Below, one piece after another: positions 23,493-33,000 of a stretch of 64,000 nt of DNA (positions within the stretch are counted from its first letter, which is position 1; every line of letters starts with the position of its first letter). The stretch is from Litorilituus sediminis (lineage in GTDB: Bacteria; Pseudomonadota; Gammaproteobacteria; Enterobacterales; Alteromonadaceae). The notes beneath the pieces are model-generated. The model saw only the letters and a list, made by a program, of their open reading frames with translations. It made no database searches and had not been told where the DNA came from. The stretch lies in assembly GCF_004295665.1 (NCBI RefSeq), contig NZ_CP034759.1, positions 372,001 to 436,000 of the forward strand, written 5' to 3'. A program made the position numbers and the translations under genes.

Positions 23493-24011
23493 ATGATTGA
23501 CAGTGAACAGGAATATTTAACCTTTATGTTGCAAGGCGAAGAGTATGGAATTGATATTCTTTGTGTGCAAGAGATACGAGTATGGAGCTCAGTAACAGAG
23601 TTGCCAAATAAACCTAGCTATTTAAAAGGCGTGATTAACTTGAGAGGCGTGATCATCCCAATCATAGACCTTAGGCTAAGGTTTGGTCATCAACCACTAG
23701 ATTATGATGATCAAACTGTCACCGTGATTTTGCGTCAACAAAAAGAAAATAGAACCATGGTTGTTGGCCTCGTTGTAGACGCAGTATCTGAAGTTTATAA
23801 ATTTGAACCACAATCAATTCGACCAGCACCAGCATTTGGTAGCCAAATAGATAGTTGCTTTTTAAAAGGCTTAGCAACCGCAGAAGATAAATTAATCATT
23901 CTACTTGATAGTGACACACTTTTAAGTGAAGACGATTTGTACAGTATTGAGCAGCAGAAAAATACAGAACACGAGAGCAATGATGCAGAAGATAACATGA
24001 TAGCAAGTTAA
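23493..24011 (+). CDS. Chemotaxis coupling protein CheW (second copy)
   Basis: A 172-aa CheW domain protein, clearly paralogous to the preceding one (EYLTFMLQGEEYGIDILCVQEIR; YLKGVINLRGVIIPIIDLR; GLVVDAVSEVYKF; IRPAPAFGS). It has an acidic C-terminal tail not shared by the first copy. ATG 23493 is chosen over TTG 23478 because only the former has a plausible site (TAGGC) at suitable distance. Tandem cheW genes directly before a receptor gene suggest specialised coupling for this receptor, but the division of labour is unknown. Confidence 0.92.
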   Translation: MIDSEQEYLTFMLQGEEYGIDILCVQEIRVWSSVTELPNKPSYLKGVINLRGVIIPIIDLRLRFGHQPLDYDDQTVTVILRQQKENRTMVVGLVVDAVSEVYKFEPQSIRPAPAFGSQIDSCFLKGLATAEDKLIILLDSDTLLSEDDLYSIEQQKNTEHESNDAEDNMIAS

Positions 24012-24089
24012 TTTAAGTAGAGTAGTTGTACTTAAGTTACGGGTTGCATCTTTATGCACATGGTGAACTTTAAAACAGGATAGTACTTT

Positions 24090-26888
24090 ATGACACCAAA
24101 ACAAATAAGTTTAGTCCAGCAAAGCTGGAAAAAGGTCTTGCCGATTGCACCAAAGGCAGCAGAAATCTTTTATCAAACACTATTTGAAATGGACCCTTCT
24201 TTAGCAAGCTTATTTCCCGAAGATTTAAGCGAGCAACACAAGAAGTTAATGGCCATGCTTGATACTGCTGTTAAGTTACTTGATGATCCTGAAAAACTCA
24301 TTCCTGCATTAGAAAAGCTTGGTGTAAAACATCTAGATTATGGTACTCAGACTGAGCACTATGAAACTGTTGGCGCGGCTTTGATCAAAACATTAGCGAT
24401 AGGGCTAGATAAAGAATTTACAGCCTCTGTTAAAAGAGCATGGACAGCGGTATATAAAACACTCTCATCTACCATGATAAATGCCGCTAATGCAGCAAAA
24501 AATTTGGATGAAACCAACTCTAAACCTAATAAAACTAAAGGCTCGGCAATGGATATGAAGACTCAACATAGCAATGACTTAGCAGTTCGTTTACAAGGTG
24601 CATTAGATCAATCAACTACTGCCTTTATGATGATTAATCGAGACTTTGAAATAACCTACTTTAACAAAGCAACCTTAGCGTTATTAAAAAAGCACGAACA
24701 AACGTTTGCCAAGAAATGGCCTGGCTTTACAGCCAATGAAGATGATTTAATGGCCACTAATATTGATATTTTTCATCATAATCCTGCTCATCAGCGTAAG
24801 TTATTATCGGATCCCAATAACCTCCCTTATAAAACTGATATTTATATTGAGCATTTAACTATTGAGCTCAATGTCACTGCTATTTCAGATAGCAAGGGTG
24901 AATATATTGGTAATTCATTGGAATGGGCTGATGTTACAGAGGTGAGAGCGAAACAAAATCAAGCGGCGCAACTCTTAGGAGCAATAGAGCAATCTGCAAC
25001 CGCTAATATGATGATAGATCGTGATTTTAATATTACCTATGCCAATGTAGCATCATTGAAATTATTAAAAGAGCATGAAGCAACATTTGCAAGTATCTGG
25101 CCTGGTTTTTCCGCTGATGCTGATAGTTTAATAGGCTTGAATATAGACATGTTTCACAAGAGCCCTGAACATCAACGGAAACTATTAGCAGATCCAAATA
25201 ACTTGCCTTATAAAACTGATATTAAAATTGCTCATTTAATTTTTGAGTTAAATGTTAGCGCAATTCGTGACTCAAGCGGGGAGTATATAGGGAATTCGTT
25301 AGAGTGGCAGGATGTAACAGAGCAAAGAGCTAAGTCAGTTGAAGTGGGCCGCCTAACGTCTGCAGTTGAGGGTATGACCACCAATTTGATGATGGCAGAT
25401 CTTAAAGGCAATATTGTTTATGCAAACCCTGCTGTGACGGAGATGTTACGTAAGAGGGAGGCACAGCTTAGAACTGTATTACCTTCATTTAGTGTTGATA
25501 CTATGGTGGGTAGTAACTTTGATAGCTTCCACCGCAATCCGGCACATCAACAAAACCTGCTTGGTAACGCGGATAATATGCCTTATACCACGGAAATCAG
25601 TGTTGTTGGATTAACCTTTGAATTAACAGCAATTGCGTTAAGAGACGAAGATGGTAACCATGTAGGTAATGCCGTTCAATGGTTAGATTTAACGGAAGAG
25701 AAGGATGCACAAGGTCAAATTGAGAATATGATCACCGATGCTATTTCCGGTAAGCTTGATAGTAGAATTGCTACTGAAAGCTATGAAGGCTTTATGAAAA
25801 TTTTAGGTGATAATATCAACAATTTAATGGATGCTATTGTTGAACCTATCACTGATGCTATCAATATAGCGCAAGCACTAGCAGATGGTGATTTAACTCA
25901 GTCTATGAGTAATGATTATGGTGGTGAGTTCCTTGCTTTAGCAAATGCGATGAATGGCTCAATTGAAAATTTGACCAATATGGTAACAGAGATCCGAAAT
26001 GCATCGACCAATGTGTTTGACTCAGCCAGAGAAATTGCACAAGGAAATAATGAGCTTAGTCATAGAACAGAGTCACAAGCATCAAGCCTTGAAGAAACCG
26101 CTTCAGCAATGGAAGAGTTAACCAGTACTGTTCAGCAAAATGCAGAAAACACAACAGAGGCGAGTAAGTTATCTAATTCGGTTATGGAAAAAGCCAGTAA
26201 TGGTGGCTCCGTGGTGCGAAATGCCATTACTGCGATGAGCGACATTAACAAATCAAGCAAGAAGATTGCCGATATCATCAGTGTTATTGATGAAATAGCC
26301 TTTCAAACTAATTTATTAGCACTTAATGCTGCCGTTGAGGCCGCGAGAGCTGGTGAGCAAGGGCGTGGATTTGCGGTTGTAGCCGCTGAAGTAAGAAATT
26401 TAGCGCAACGCTCAGCAGGCGCTGCCAAAGAAATTAAAGGTTTGATTAATGATAGCGTTGAAGCTGTAGGTCAAGGAACAAAATTAGTTGATGAAACAGG
26501 GCAAACATTTAGTGAGTTAGTCACATCAATAGAGGAAGTGAGTAAGATGATTTCTGATATTGATAGCGCAGGTAAAGAGCAATCTGCTGGCATAGGTGAA
26601 GTGAGTGCAGCAGTAAGCCAAATGGATGAGATGACGCAGCAAAATGCCGCGCTTGTCGAAGAGGCCGCAGCATCAAGTAAGTCGATGGAAGAACAATCTC
26701 AGGCATTATTAGAACAGGTTTCTTTCTTTAATGATGGCTCAAGTGAAGTCAATGCTACGCAGGTAATTCGTTCTCCTCGAGAGGCAAAGTCTAATTTTAG
26801 CCCGTCAACAACAATACCTACGCCGGCGAATAATCGTAAAGTTAAGCGACCCGTTACCCCAATAGATCAAGAGTGGGAAGAGTTTTAG
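24090..26888 (+). CDS. Soluble chemoreceptor: globin - three PAS - MCP signalling domain
   Basis: A 932-aa receptor with no membrane helix. Residues 1-130 are a haemoglobin-like globin of the Vitreoscilla/flavohaemoglobin type: Tyr28 at B10 in AEIFYQTLF, Phe42 at CD1 in SLFP, proximal His81 in [14 protein letters not shown]. Three tandem PAS domains follow (about 165-285, 292-410, 418-535), each with F-H-x-x-P-x-H-Q (His229, His356, His481) and a late Trp (W279, W406, W531). Those positions resemble the haem His and ligand-site Trp of Aer2 PAS domains, as I remember them. A HAMP-like linker (about 545-640) leads to the methyl-accepting domain with hairpin tip [20 protein letters not shown]. 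The C-terminus EWEEF fits the CheR-docking pentapeptide. cheR follows directly. Confidence 0.9.
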   Translation: MTPKQISLVQQSWKKVLPIAPKAAEIFYQTLFEMDPSLASLFPEDLSEQHKKLMAMLDTAVKLLDDPEKLIPALEKLGVKHLDYGTQTEHYETVGAALIKTLAIGLDKEFTASVKRAWTAVYKTLSSTMINAANAAKNLDETNSKPNKTKGSAMDMKTQHSNDLAVRLQGALDQSTTAFMMINRDFEITYFNKATLALLKKHEQTFAKKWPGFTANEDDLMATNIDIFHHNPAHQRKLLSDPNNLPYKTDIYIEHLTIELNVTAISDSKGEYIGNSLEWADVTEVRAKQNQAAQLLGAIEQSATANMMIDRDFNITYANVASLKLLKEHEATFASIWPGFSADADSLIGLNIDMFHKSPEHQRKLLADPNNLPYKTDIKIAHLIFELNVSAIRDSSGEYIGNSLEWQDVTEQRAKSVEVGRLTSAVEGMTTNLMMADLKGNIVYANPAVTEMLRKREAQLRTVLPSFSVDTMVGSNFDSFHRNPAHQQNLLGNADNMPYTTEISVVGLTFELTAIALRDEDGNHVGNAVQWLDLTEEKDAQGQIENMITDAISGKLDSRIATESYEGFMKILGDNINNLMDAIVEPITDAINIAQALADGDLTQSMSNDYGGEFLALANAMNGSIENLTNMVTEIRNASTNVFDSAREIAQGNNELSHRTESQASSLEETASAMEELTSTVQQNAENTTEASKLSNSVMEKASNGGSVVRNAITAMSDINKSSKKIADIISVIDEIAFQTNLLALNAAVEAARAGEQGRGFAVVAAEVRNLAQRSAGAAKEIKGLINDSVEAVGQGTKLVDETGQTFSELVTSIEEVSKMISDIDSAGKEQSAGIGEVSAAVSQMDEMTQQNAALVEEAAASSKSMEEQSQALLEQVSFFNDGSSEVNATQVIRSPREAKSNFSPSTTIPTPANNRKVKRPVTPIDQEWEEF

Positions 26889-26900
26889 GGATTGGTGAAT

Positions 26901-27785
26901 ATGGTAAATTATACCAATCATGATAAAAGTGCAGCACAGCGCGCTGAAGTTGTTAGACTCAGTGATGATGATTTTAATTTTATCTGCACATTTGTTTATC
27001 AATCGACAGGGATTGTCTTAAATGCCAATAAAAGAGAAATGGTCTATCGACGATTAACCCGTATTATTCGCGATAGAAAACTTAAGTCATTTAGTGATTA
27101 CTGTGCTTTGCTAAAAGAAAATAGCGAGCAGGAGAAAAACTATTTTATCAATGCAATAACAACAAATTTAACCAGTTTTTTTCGGGAAGAGCATCACTTT
27201 GATTATTTAACTGAGCATGAACTACCTCAGTTGAAAAAGTTAAAGCGTGTTGATAGTACAGGTAAAAATCGCCTTCGAATTTGGTCATGCGCAAGCTCAA
27301 CGGGAGAAGAGCCTTATAGTATTGCTATGACAATCTTTGAAGCATTGAAGCAAGAACTAAATCAATGGGATGCAAAAATATTAGCAACAGACATTGATAG
27401 TAATGTTTTGGCTAAGGGAAAAGCTGGCGTGTATGATTTTAAACGAATTGAGCACTTGCCTCTGGCATTAAAAAAGATGTATTTCTATCAAAGTAATGAT
27501 GGAAATCAGCACTATGTCAAGGTACATGAAAAGCTGCAAAACCTTATTACCTTTAAGTTGTTAAACCTCCTGCATAGCTGGCCGATGAAAGGACCATTTG
27601 ATGTTATTTTTTGTCGTAATGTCATTATTTATTTTGATAAAAAAACCCAGCAAGAGCTTTTTTCACGTTTCTATGAATTGTTAACGCCAGGCGGGTTATT
27701 GTTTTTGGGACACAGTGAGAGTTTAGGCCATTACCAACAGTACTTTGAGTGTGTTGGCAGAACAATCTTTCGAAAACCTAAATAA
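26901..27785 (+). CDS. cheR: Chemotaxis protein methyltransferase CheR
   Basis: A 294-aa protein with the all-alpha N-terminal CheR domain (LTSFFREEHHF) and the SAM-dependent methyltransferase domain (RIWSCASSTGEEPYSIAM, then ATDIDSNVLAKGKAGVY and FDVIFCRNVIIYF). It methylates receptor glutamates in the cytoplasm. ATG 26901 gives MVNYTNHD; an in-frame TTG at 26892 is less likely because it sits too close to the AGGG site. It directly follows the receptor that ends in a pentapeptide tether, which would recruit this CheR through its beta-subdomain. Confidence 0.95.
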   Translation: MVNYTNHDKSAAQRAEVVRLSDDDFNFICTFVYQSTGIVLNANKREMVYRRLTRIIRDRKLKSFSDYCALLKENSEQEKNYFINAITTNLTSFFREEHHFDYLTEHELPQLKKLKRVDSTGKNRLRIWSCASSTGEEPYSIAMTIFEALKQELNQWDAKILATDIDSNVLAKGKAGVYDFKRIEHLPLALKKMYFYQSNDGNQHYVKVHEKLQNLITFKLLNLLHSWPMKGPFDVIFCRNVIIYFDKKTQQELFSRFYELLTPGGLLFLGHSESLGHYQQYFECVGRTIFRKPK

Positions 27786-27787
27786 TC

Positions 27788-28471
27788 ATGCACTTGTTGA
27801 AAGAGGTTCATGTGGATAGAACAAATCACCCACTAGTAGAGCAATGCTTAGCAACTTGTTTACCTGAGTTTAGTGAAATAAATCATTATTGGGATAAGCA
27901 AAGAGATATGGTCGTTGCCAAAATTTTACCAGGTGAGTTCTATATGACCACAGATAATGTCGCTATAGCAACGACCTTAGGCTCTTGTATTTCAGCGTGC
28001 ATCTGGGATTGTCGTACACATATTGGCGGTATGAATCATTTTATGCTGCCGATCACCAATAAGGAGTTACACGAAATTAACTGGGGGCAACGTGAAAAGA
28101 CATCTGATGCTACCCGTTATGGGAATTTTGCTATGGAGCACCTGATTAATACTATTTTAAAAGCGGGTGGTCGTAGAGCAAATTTAAGGGCAAAGCTATT
28201 TGGTGGTGCAAAAGTGTTAAATCAAATGTCAGATGTTGGTAAACGTAATATTGACTTTGCTTTAGCGTATTTAGCACAAGAAAACATTCAAATTGAAAGC
28301 AGTGATATAGGTGATATTTTTCCAAGGAAAGTTATTTTTGAACCCAGTAGTGGTCGGGCTTTTGTTAAGCGATTAGACAACTTACATAATGATACCATTA
28401 CTAAACGAGAAATTGATTACCGCAGTAAAATTGAGCATCAACCTAAAGAAGGTGAGGTTGAATTATTTTAA
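27788..28471 (+). CDS. cheD: Chemoreceptor glutamine deamidase CheD
   Basis: A 227-aa protein. CheD core motifs are present: ATTLGSCISACIWD with the catalytic Cys, GGMNHFMLP with the catalytic His, and KLFGGAKVL. CheD deamidates receptor glutamines to glutamates that CheR can methylate. The N-terminal 40 residues and a C-terminal tail extend beyond the core. The tail ends EGEVELF, a pattern shared with two other proteins of this cluster. It lies 2 bases after cheR. No cheC, the usual CheD partner in Bacillus, is seen. Confidence 0.94.
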   Translation: MHLLKEVHVDRTNHPLVEQCLATCLPEFSEINHYWDKQRDMVVAKILPGEFYMTTDNVAIATTLGSCISACIWDCRTHIGGMNHFMLPITNKELHEINWGQREKTSDATRYGNFAMEHLINTILKAGGRRANLRAKLFGGAKVLNQMSDVGKRNIDFALAYLAQENIQIESSDIGDIFPRKVIFEPSSGRAFVKRLDNLHNDTITKREIDYRSKIEHQPKEGEVELF

Positions 28472-28535
28472 TAGGGAGCAGGTGCCACAGTTATAAATAA
28501 TATTGCTCGCATGTATTTAAAATAGGGTTAACATC

Positions 28536-29636
28536 ATGGATAAAATTAAAGTACTGGTGGTTGATGATTCTTCAGTTATTCGAAGTATTGTAAAAGAATC
28601 ACTTAGTGCAGCTAAACACATTGAGGTTGTTGGCGAGGCAGAAGACCCTTTTGTCGCTAGGGAGTTGATTAAGAAACTTAACCCCGATGTGTTAACGCTA
28701 GATGTTGAAATGCCAAAAATGGACGGCATCACCTTTTTACATAATTTGATGCGATTAAGGCCTATGCCAGTTGTTATGTTGTCAACGTTAACAACAAAAG
28801 GAGCCGATATAACGCTACAGGCGCTTGAGATAGGCGCGGTTGACTTTATAGCTAAGCCAAGCGTTCAAGATTTATTAGCAACACAAAAAAGTTTTCAAGA
28901 AACGATTATTGAGAAAGTAACTCAAGCAGGTAACGTTGATCAAAAGAATTTTAAATTAGCTGATACCATTAGCAAAACTCCGACACGCCAAGGCACTAAT
29001 GCCCCTAAAAAATATCAAGGGTGTGCTCGAAATAACCACCTAATAGCCATTGGTGCATCCACAGGTGGTACAGAAGCCATAAAAGAAATATTAACTAAGC
29101 TACCAGAAAATAGCCCTCCGGTTGTTATTGCCCAGCATATTCCTAAGACCTTTAGTTTGCGTTTTGCTGAGCGTGTCAATGCCCTTTGTCATATCCAAGT
29201 GCAAGAAGCAGGTCATGGTCAAAAAATTAAGGTAGGTAATGCTTATATCGCACCTGGTGATAAGCACTTAGTTGTAGTGCAAAAAAATGGCGCTTTGTTT
29301 TGTACGTTAGAAGATGGGCCTGAGGTAAATCGGCATAAACCCGCGGTTGATGTTTTGTTTGAATCATTAACAGAATTTGCCAATAACGTTCAGGCGATAT
29401 TGCTAACGGGTATGGGGCAAGATGGTGCACAGGGAATGCTGCAATTAAGGCAAGCAGGCGCACGAACTGTTATTCAAGATAAGGCGACAAGTTTAATTTG
29501 GGGAATGCCAGGAAAAGCCTTTGCGCTTGACGCTCATACGGTTCAATTACCGCTAGCAGAAATAACCGCTAATGTTTTGGCGTTTAGTCAATTAACGCGA
29601 GAGCAAATGAAAGAGGCGTTATATGCACATCAATAA
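28536..29636 (+). CDS. cheB: Chemotaxis methylesterase CheB
   Basis: A 366-aa protein with a receiver domain (Asp56 in [12 protein letters not shown], Lys in IAKPS) and a methylesterase domain with the catalytic triad in [10 protein letters not shown] (Ser), VIAQHIP (His) and [10 protein letters not shown] (Asp). It removes methyl groups from receptors and deamidates glutamine when phosphorylated by CheA. The ATG at 28536 opens with the receiver core [13 protein letters not shown]. The last 14 bases overlap the start of the next gene, indicating translational coupling. Confidence 0.96.
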   Translation: MDKIKVLVVDDSSVIRSIVKESLSAAKHIEVVGEAEDPFVARELIKKLNPDVLTLDVEMPKMDGITFLHNLMRLRPMPVVMLSTLTTKGADITLQALEIGAVDFIAKPSVQDLLATQKSFQETIIEKVTQAGNVDQKNFKLADTISKTPTRQGTNAPKKYQGCARNNHLIAIGASTGGTEAIKEILTKLPENSPPVVIAQHIPKTFSLRFAERVNALCHIQVQEAGHGQKIKVGNAYIAPGDKHLVVVQKNGALFCTLEDGPEVNRHKPAVDVLFESLTEFANNVQAILLTGMGQDGAQGMLQLRQAGARTVIQDKATSLIWGMPGKAFALDAHTVQLPLAEITANVLAFSQLTREQMKEALYAHQ

Positions 29637-30810
29637 GAAGTTATATATTTTTTTACAATTAGTCATTTTGTTACTCGTTATTAATCAACTATTCTTTCAA
29701 GTAAATTGGCTGTTTTATCTTTGTGTAATTGCTTGTTTTAGCTCTGTTTTATTACTTTGGTTTAAACAAGAAAGTCCCATTAAACAATATGCTCAGCTTG
29801 ACAGCAGTCAAATGCCAGAGGTGGATAATCAGTTAATTCATGAAGTGATTAATGAATTACAAATCTTTTTACATCAAGAGATTAGTATTATTGAAAATGA
29901 AATCACTCGAACAGCATCTTTAGTGGAAGAAGCCATTCAAGGGATATCTGATAGCTTTAAAAGCTTAGAAAGCTTGACTGAACAACAACAAGACATGATT
30001 AAAGAATTGATTAATCAAAATCATGATATGGGTGATGAAGAAGGAACGAGTTTAGAAAGTTTTGTGGAAAACTCAAATAAGACTTTAGATGACTTTGTTA
30101 ATGTGATTGTAAATACCAGTAAACAAAGTTTAGAAACCATGAGTTATACCGATGATATGGTGTCACAGTTTGATGGTATTTTTAGCATTCTTGCACAAGT
30201 AGAAGGGCTGGCAACACAAACGAATTTATTAGCACTAAATGCTGCGATAGAGGCAGCACGCGCTGGCGATGCGGGCAGAGGGTTTGCGGTTGTTGCCAAT
30301 GAAGTTCGTTCTTTGTCGGTGGACTCTACTGAACTGAATCAAGAAATACGTAATGAGATAAATCAAGCCAAGGAAATAATCGCTAAGCTGAGAGTTTCTG
30401 TTGAAACTATGGCATCAGCTGATATGACGTCTACACTGGAAGCAAAAGATAGAATGTCGGTGATGATGAAACATGTGGAAGAGGTAAATAAATACACTAA
30501 TACAAGCATTGATGATTTGGGCATTATTATTCCGAAAGTTAATGAGGCGGTATCTTTAGGTATAAGATCATTGCAATTTGAAGATTTAACGCGGCAATCA
30601 CTGCAATCTTTGCAATTTAATCTCGAGAGTATTCACAGTGTTAGTGATGTGTTGGCTCAATTTGGTCCTAATAAAGATATTAATGTTCATCAGCAATTAT
30701 TGGACTTGAAAGAAAAGTGTCAAAACGTTTACCAAAAAACCAAGCATGAAGAAGCAAACCGTAGCGTGAAGCAATTTGATTTAAATGAAGGTGACGTGGA
30801 GTTGTTTTAA
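29623..30810 (+). CDS. Membrane-anchored mini-chemoreceptor without a sensory domain
   Basis: A 395-aa protein. Residues about 8-26 and 29-46 form a tight membrane hairpin with essentially no periplasmic loop. The rest is coiled-coil with a conserved receptor hairpin tip ([35 protein letters not shown]). The methylation regions are short and the C-terminal half ([31 protein letters not shown]) differs from ordinary receptors. It ends NEGDVELF, like CheD and the 388-aa receiver protein of this cluster. It overlaps cheB by 14 bases. It may scaffold or tune the array at the membrane; no ligand is suggested. Confidence 0.82.
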   Translation: MHINKKLYIFLQLVILLLVINQLFFQVNWLFYLCVIACFSSVLLLWFKQESPIKQYAQLDSSQMPEVDNQLIHEVINELQIFLHQEISIIENEITRTASLVEEAIQGISDSFKSLESLTEQQQDMIKELINQNHDMGDEEGTSLESFVENSNKTLDDFVNVIVNTSKQSLETMSYTDDMVSQFDGIFSILAQVEGLATQTNLLALNAAIEAARAGDAGRGFAVVANEVRSLSVDSTELNQEIRNEINQAKEIIAKLRVSVETMASADMTSTLEAKDRMSVMMKHVEEVNKYTNTSIDDLGIIIPKVNEAVSLGIRSLQFEDLTRQSLQSLQFNLESIHSVSDVLAQFGPNKDINVHQQLLDLKEKCQNVYQKTKHEEANRSVKQFDLNEGDVELF

Positions 30811-30863
30811 TTAAATTAGTTTACTTAATTTATAGCTAATACTTGATAGGGAGAGTTACAAAT

Positions 30864-31169
30864 ATGACAGTTTCTACTAATGTAATCGATGAAGGTAGGC
30901 AGTTAGTGATTTCGATAAAAGAGCGATTTGACTTTTCTCTGCACCAAGAGTTTCGAGATGCATACAGCCATTATGATAAACCTGACACTACCTATATTTT
31001 GGACTTAAGCCAAACGGATTATATGGATAGCTCTGCTTTGGGCATGATTTTGTTGCTTAAAGATCATGTTGAGATGAATGCCGGTCAGCTGATTATTAGT
31101 AAACCGAGTGAAACCGTAAACAAGATCCTTGAAATAGCACAATTCCATCGATTAATAACAATTGAATAG
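30864..31169 (+). CDS. STAS domain anti-sigma factor antagonist (second STAS of the cluster)
   Basis: A 101-aa protein with one STAS domain. The canonical phosphorylation loop is present: DLSQTDYMDSSALGMILLL, with Ser-Ser after Asp as in SpoIIAA and RsbV. ATG 30864 is preferred because GGGAGAG precedes it; the longer TTG start at 30843 would bury this site. It lies 31 bases before a REC-PP2C-kinase protein, the pairing seen for HsbA and HsbR in Pseudomonas. There HsbR phosphorylates or dephosphorylates the STAS protein to release an anti-sigma factor or a diguanylate cyclase. That parallel is known for the family; its use here is inference. Confidence 0.88.
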   Translation: MTVSTNVIDEGRQLVISIKERFDFSLHQEFRDAYSHYDKPDTTYILDLSQTDYMDSSALGMILLLKDHVEMNAGQLIISKPSETVNKILEIAQFHRLITIE

Positions 31170-31200
31170 TTACTCATCGGTTAGTTTCCAAGGATAGTAA

Positions 31201-32922
31201 ATGGCTAAAAATCAAATGTTTGCGCTAGTGGTAGATGACTCTCAGACTCAATGTAAGGTATTAACCGTATTGCTTGAGGAGGAGGGCTATCAAGTTATTG
31301 TTGCCAATGATGGTGCAACTGGTGTTGAACGTTATATTAAACATCAACCCGACTTGGTATTGATGGATATCAATATGCCCGTCATGAATGGCTTTGATGC
31401 AGCAAGGAAAATTAAACAGCTATCAGGTGAAGGTAATTTAGCGCCATTAATCTTTATTACCAGTATGGATAGCGACGAAGCTTTTATAAATAGTGTTGAT
31501 GCCGGGGGAGATGGTATTTTAGTCAGGCCTTTTTCACCACCAGTTTTCAAAGCTAAAATTAAATCAATTCAACGTATAAGCAATCTTTACCAGCAAGTAA
31601 AAAACTTACAGCAAGAGCAACAAAGTGATGCTGAGTTAGCTGAAAAAATGATGTCTGAAGTCATAGAAGCGAGAAACTTTGCTTTAGATAAAGTAAGCGT
31701 TATTAAAAAGGCCGCAACCATATTTAGTGGTGATATTCAATTGACAGCCTTATGCCCTAATGGTGATGTTAATGTTTTATTAGGTGATTTTACGGGCCAT
31801 GGTTTGCGTTCATCAATTGGGGCAATACCTGTTGCAGAAACCTTTAGAGCTATGACCAAAAAAGGTTTTTCCATATTGGAAATTGTCGCTCAGTTAAATA
31901 AGCAGTTGCATAATTTATTACCCAGTGACTTATTTTTTGCTGCTTGTTTTGCTTGTATCTCCGAGCATGAAAAATCGGCTTATATTTTTAATGCCGGTAT
32001 GCCTGATGGTTATATCATCTCAACCACAGGACAAATAAAGTACCGACTTCCCTCAAACCACCCACCTTTAGGTATTTTAAAGACCTTGTTACCAGATGCA
32101 CAGTTGAGTATTTATGACACTAGTGATGATGATCGTTTAGTGTTTATTTCTGACGGTATAATTGAAGCAAGAAATGAACAAGGGCAACTGTTCGGTGTAG
32201 AACGCTTTGAAAAGGCTGCGACTGCAGGTGCTGCACAAAACGCTATTGTTAACAATGTAAACAATTCTCTGCAAGACTTTTGTCATAATATGCCACAAGA
32301 AGATGATATTTCATTAGTGGATATCCCCTGTACTGGCTGGCAATCATCAGCCCAAACAAGCAAAGTTGTTATCCCACAAAGTATCAATAATGATGATATG
32401 TATGATGATGCCAACCCAAGTTGGTCATGGAGTATGGAGTTAACGGGAGCATCATTAAAAACAGTAAACCCAATACCACTTGTGATGAACCAGGTTAATG
32501 AGATTGAAGGTGCAGGGGAGCATTGGCATAACTTATATACTATTTTAACTGAGCTGTTTGTTAATGCCCTTGATCATGGTGTGTTAGGACTAAGCTCTTC
32601 ACTAAAAGATTCTGCACAAGGTTTTAGCCAATACTTTAATGAAAGAACTAAACGTTTAGAGAGCTTAACAACTGGCTTTGTCAGTATTGCATTAAGATAT
32701 TACCCTTTCGACCGGGGTGGCAAGATGGTGGTAGTTATTCGTGACAGTGGTACTGGCTTTGAAATATTGGATGTCATCCGAGATAACAGTGTTGCTGTTG
32801 AAAGTGGCGCAAGTTTAAGTGGTCGGGGAATAGAACTGGTTAATCAGCTTTGTGACACCTTAGAGTATCAAAACGCTGGCGCAACTGTTACTGCCAGTTA
32901 CGTATGGCATTTGCCTAGTTAG
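31201..32922 (+). CDS. REC - PP2C phosphatase (SpoIIE/RsbU) - RsbW-like kinase protein (HsbR-like)
   Basis: A 573-aa three-domain protein. Residues about 5-125 are a receiver (VVDDSQTQ, phospho-acceptor Asp56 in LMDINMPVMNGF). Residues about 175-385 are a SpoIIE-type phosphatase (GDIQLTA, LLGDFTGHGLRSS, FISDGIIEARNEQGQLFG, QEDDISLV). Residues about 430-573 are a GHKL kinase domain (TELFVNALDHGVLG, RDSGTGF, SGRGIELVNQLCD). It likely sets the phosphorylation state of the STAS protein encoded just upstream, under control of phosphorylation of its receiver by the cluster's kinases. All catalytic motifs look intact. The start ATG 31201 follows AAGGATAGTAA. Confidence 0.9.
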   Translation: MAKNQMFALVVDDSQTQCKVLTVLLEEEGYQVIVANDGATGVERYIKHQPDLVLMDINMPVMNGFDAARKIKQLSGEGNLAPLIFITSMDSDEAFINSVDAGGDGILVRPFSPPVFKAKIKSIQRISNLYQQVKNLQQEQQSDAELAEKMMSEVIEARNFALDKVSVIKKAATIFSGDIQLTALCPNGDVNVLLGDFTGHGLRSSIGAIPVAETFRAMTKKGFSILEIVAQLNKQLHNLLPSDLFFAACFACISEHEKSAYIFNAGMPDGYIISTTGQIKYRLPSNHPPLGILKTLLPDAQLSIYDTSDDDRLVFISDGIIEARNEQGQLFGVERFEKAATAGAAQNAIVNNVNNSLQDFCHNMPQEDDISLVDIPCTGWQSSAQTSKVVIPQSINNDDMYDDANPSWSWSMELTGASLKTVNPIPLVMNQVNEIEGAGEHWHNLYTILTELFVNALDHGVLGLSSSLKDSAQGFSQYFNERTKRLESLTTGFVSIALRYYPFDRGGKMVVVIRDSGTGFEILDVIRDNSVAVESGASLSGRGIELVNQLCDTLEYQNAGATVTASYVWHLPS

Positions 32923-33000
32923 GAAAGTATACGCTATTAGTTAATGTAATGAGTGACATGAGTTGATTTGTAAGTAGTGAAAATTAAGAAGGATTTGAAT

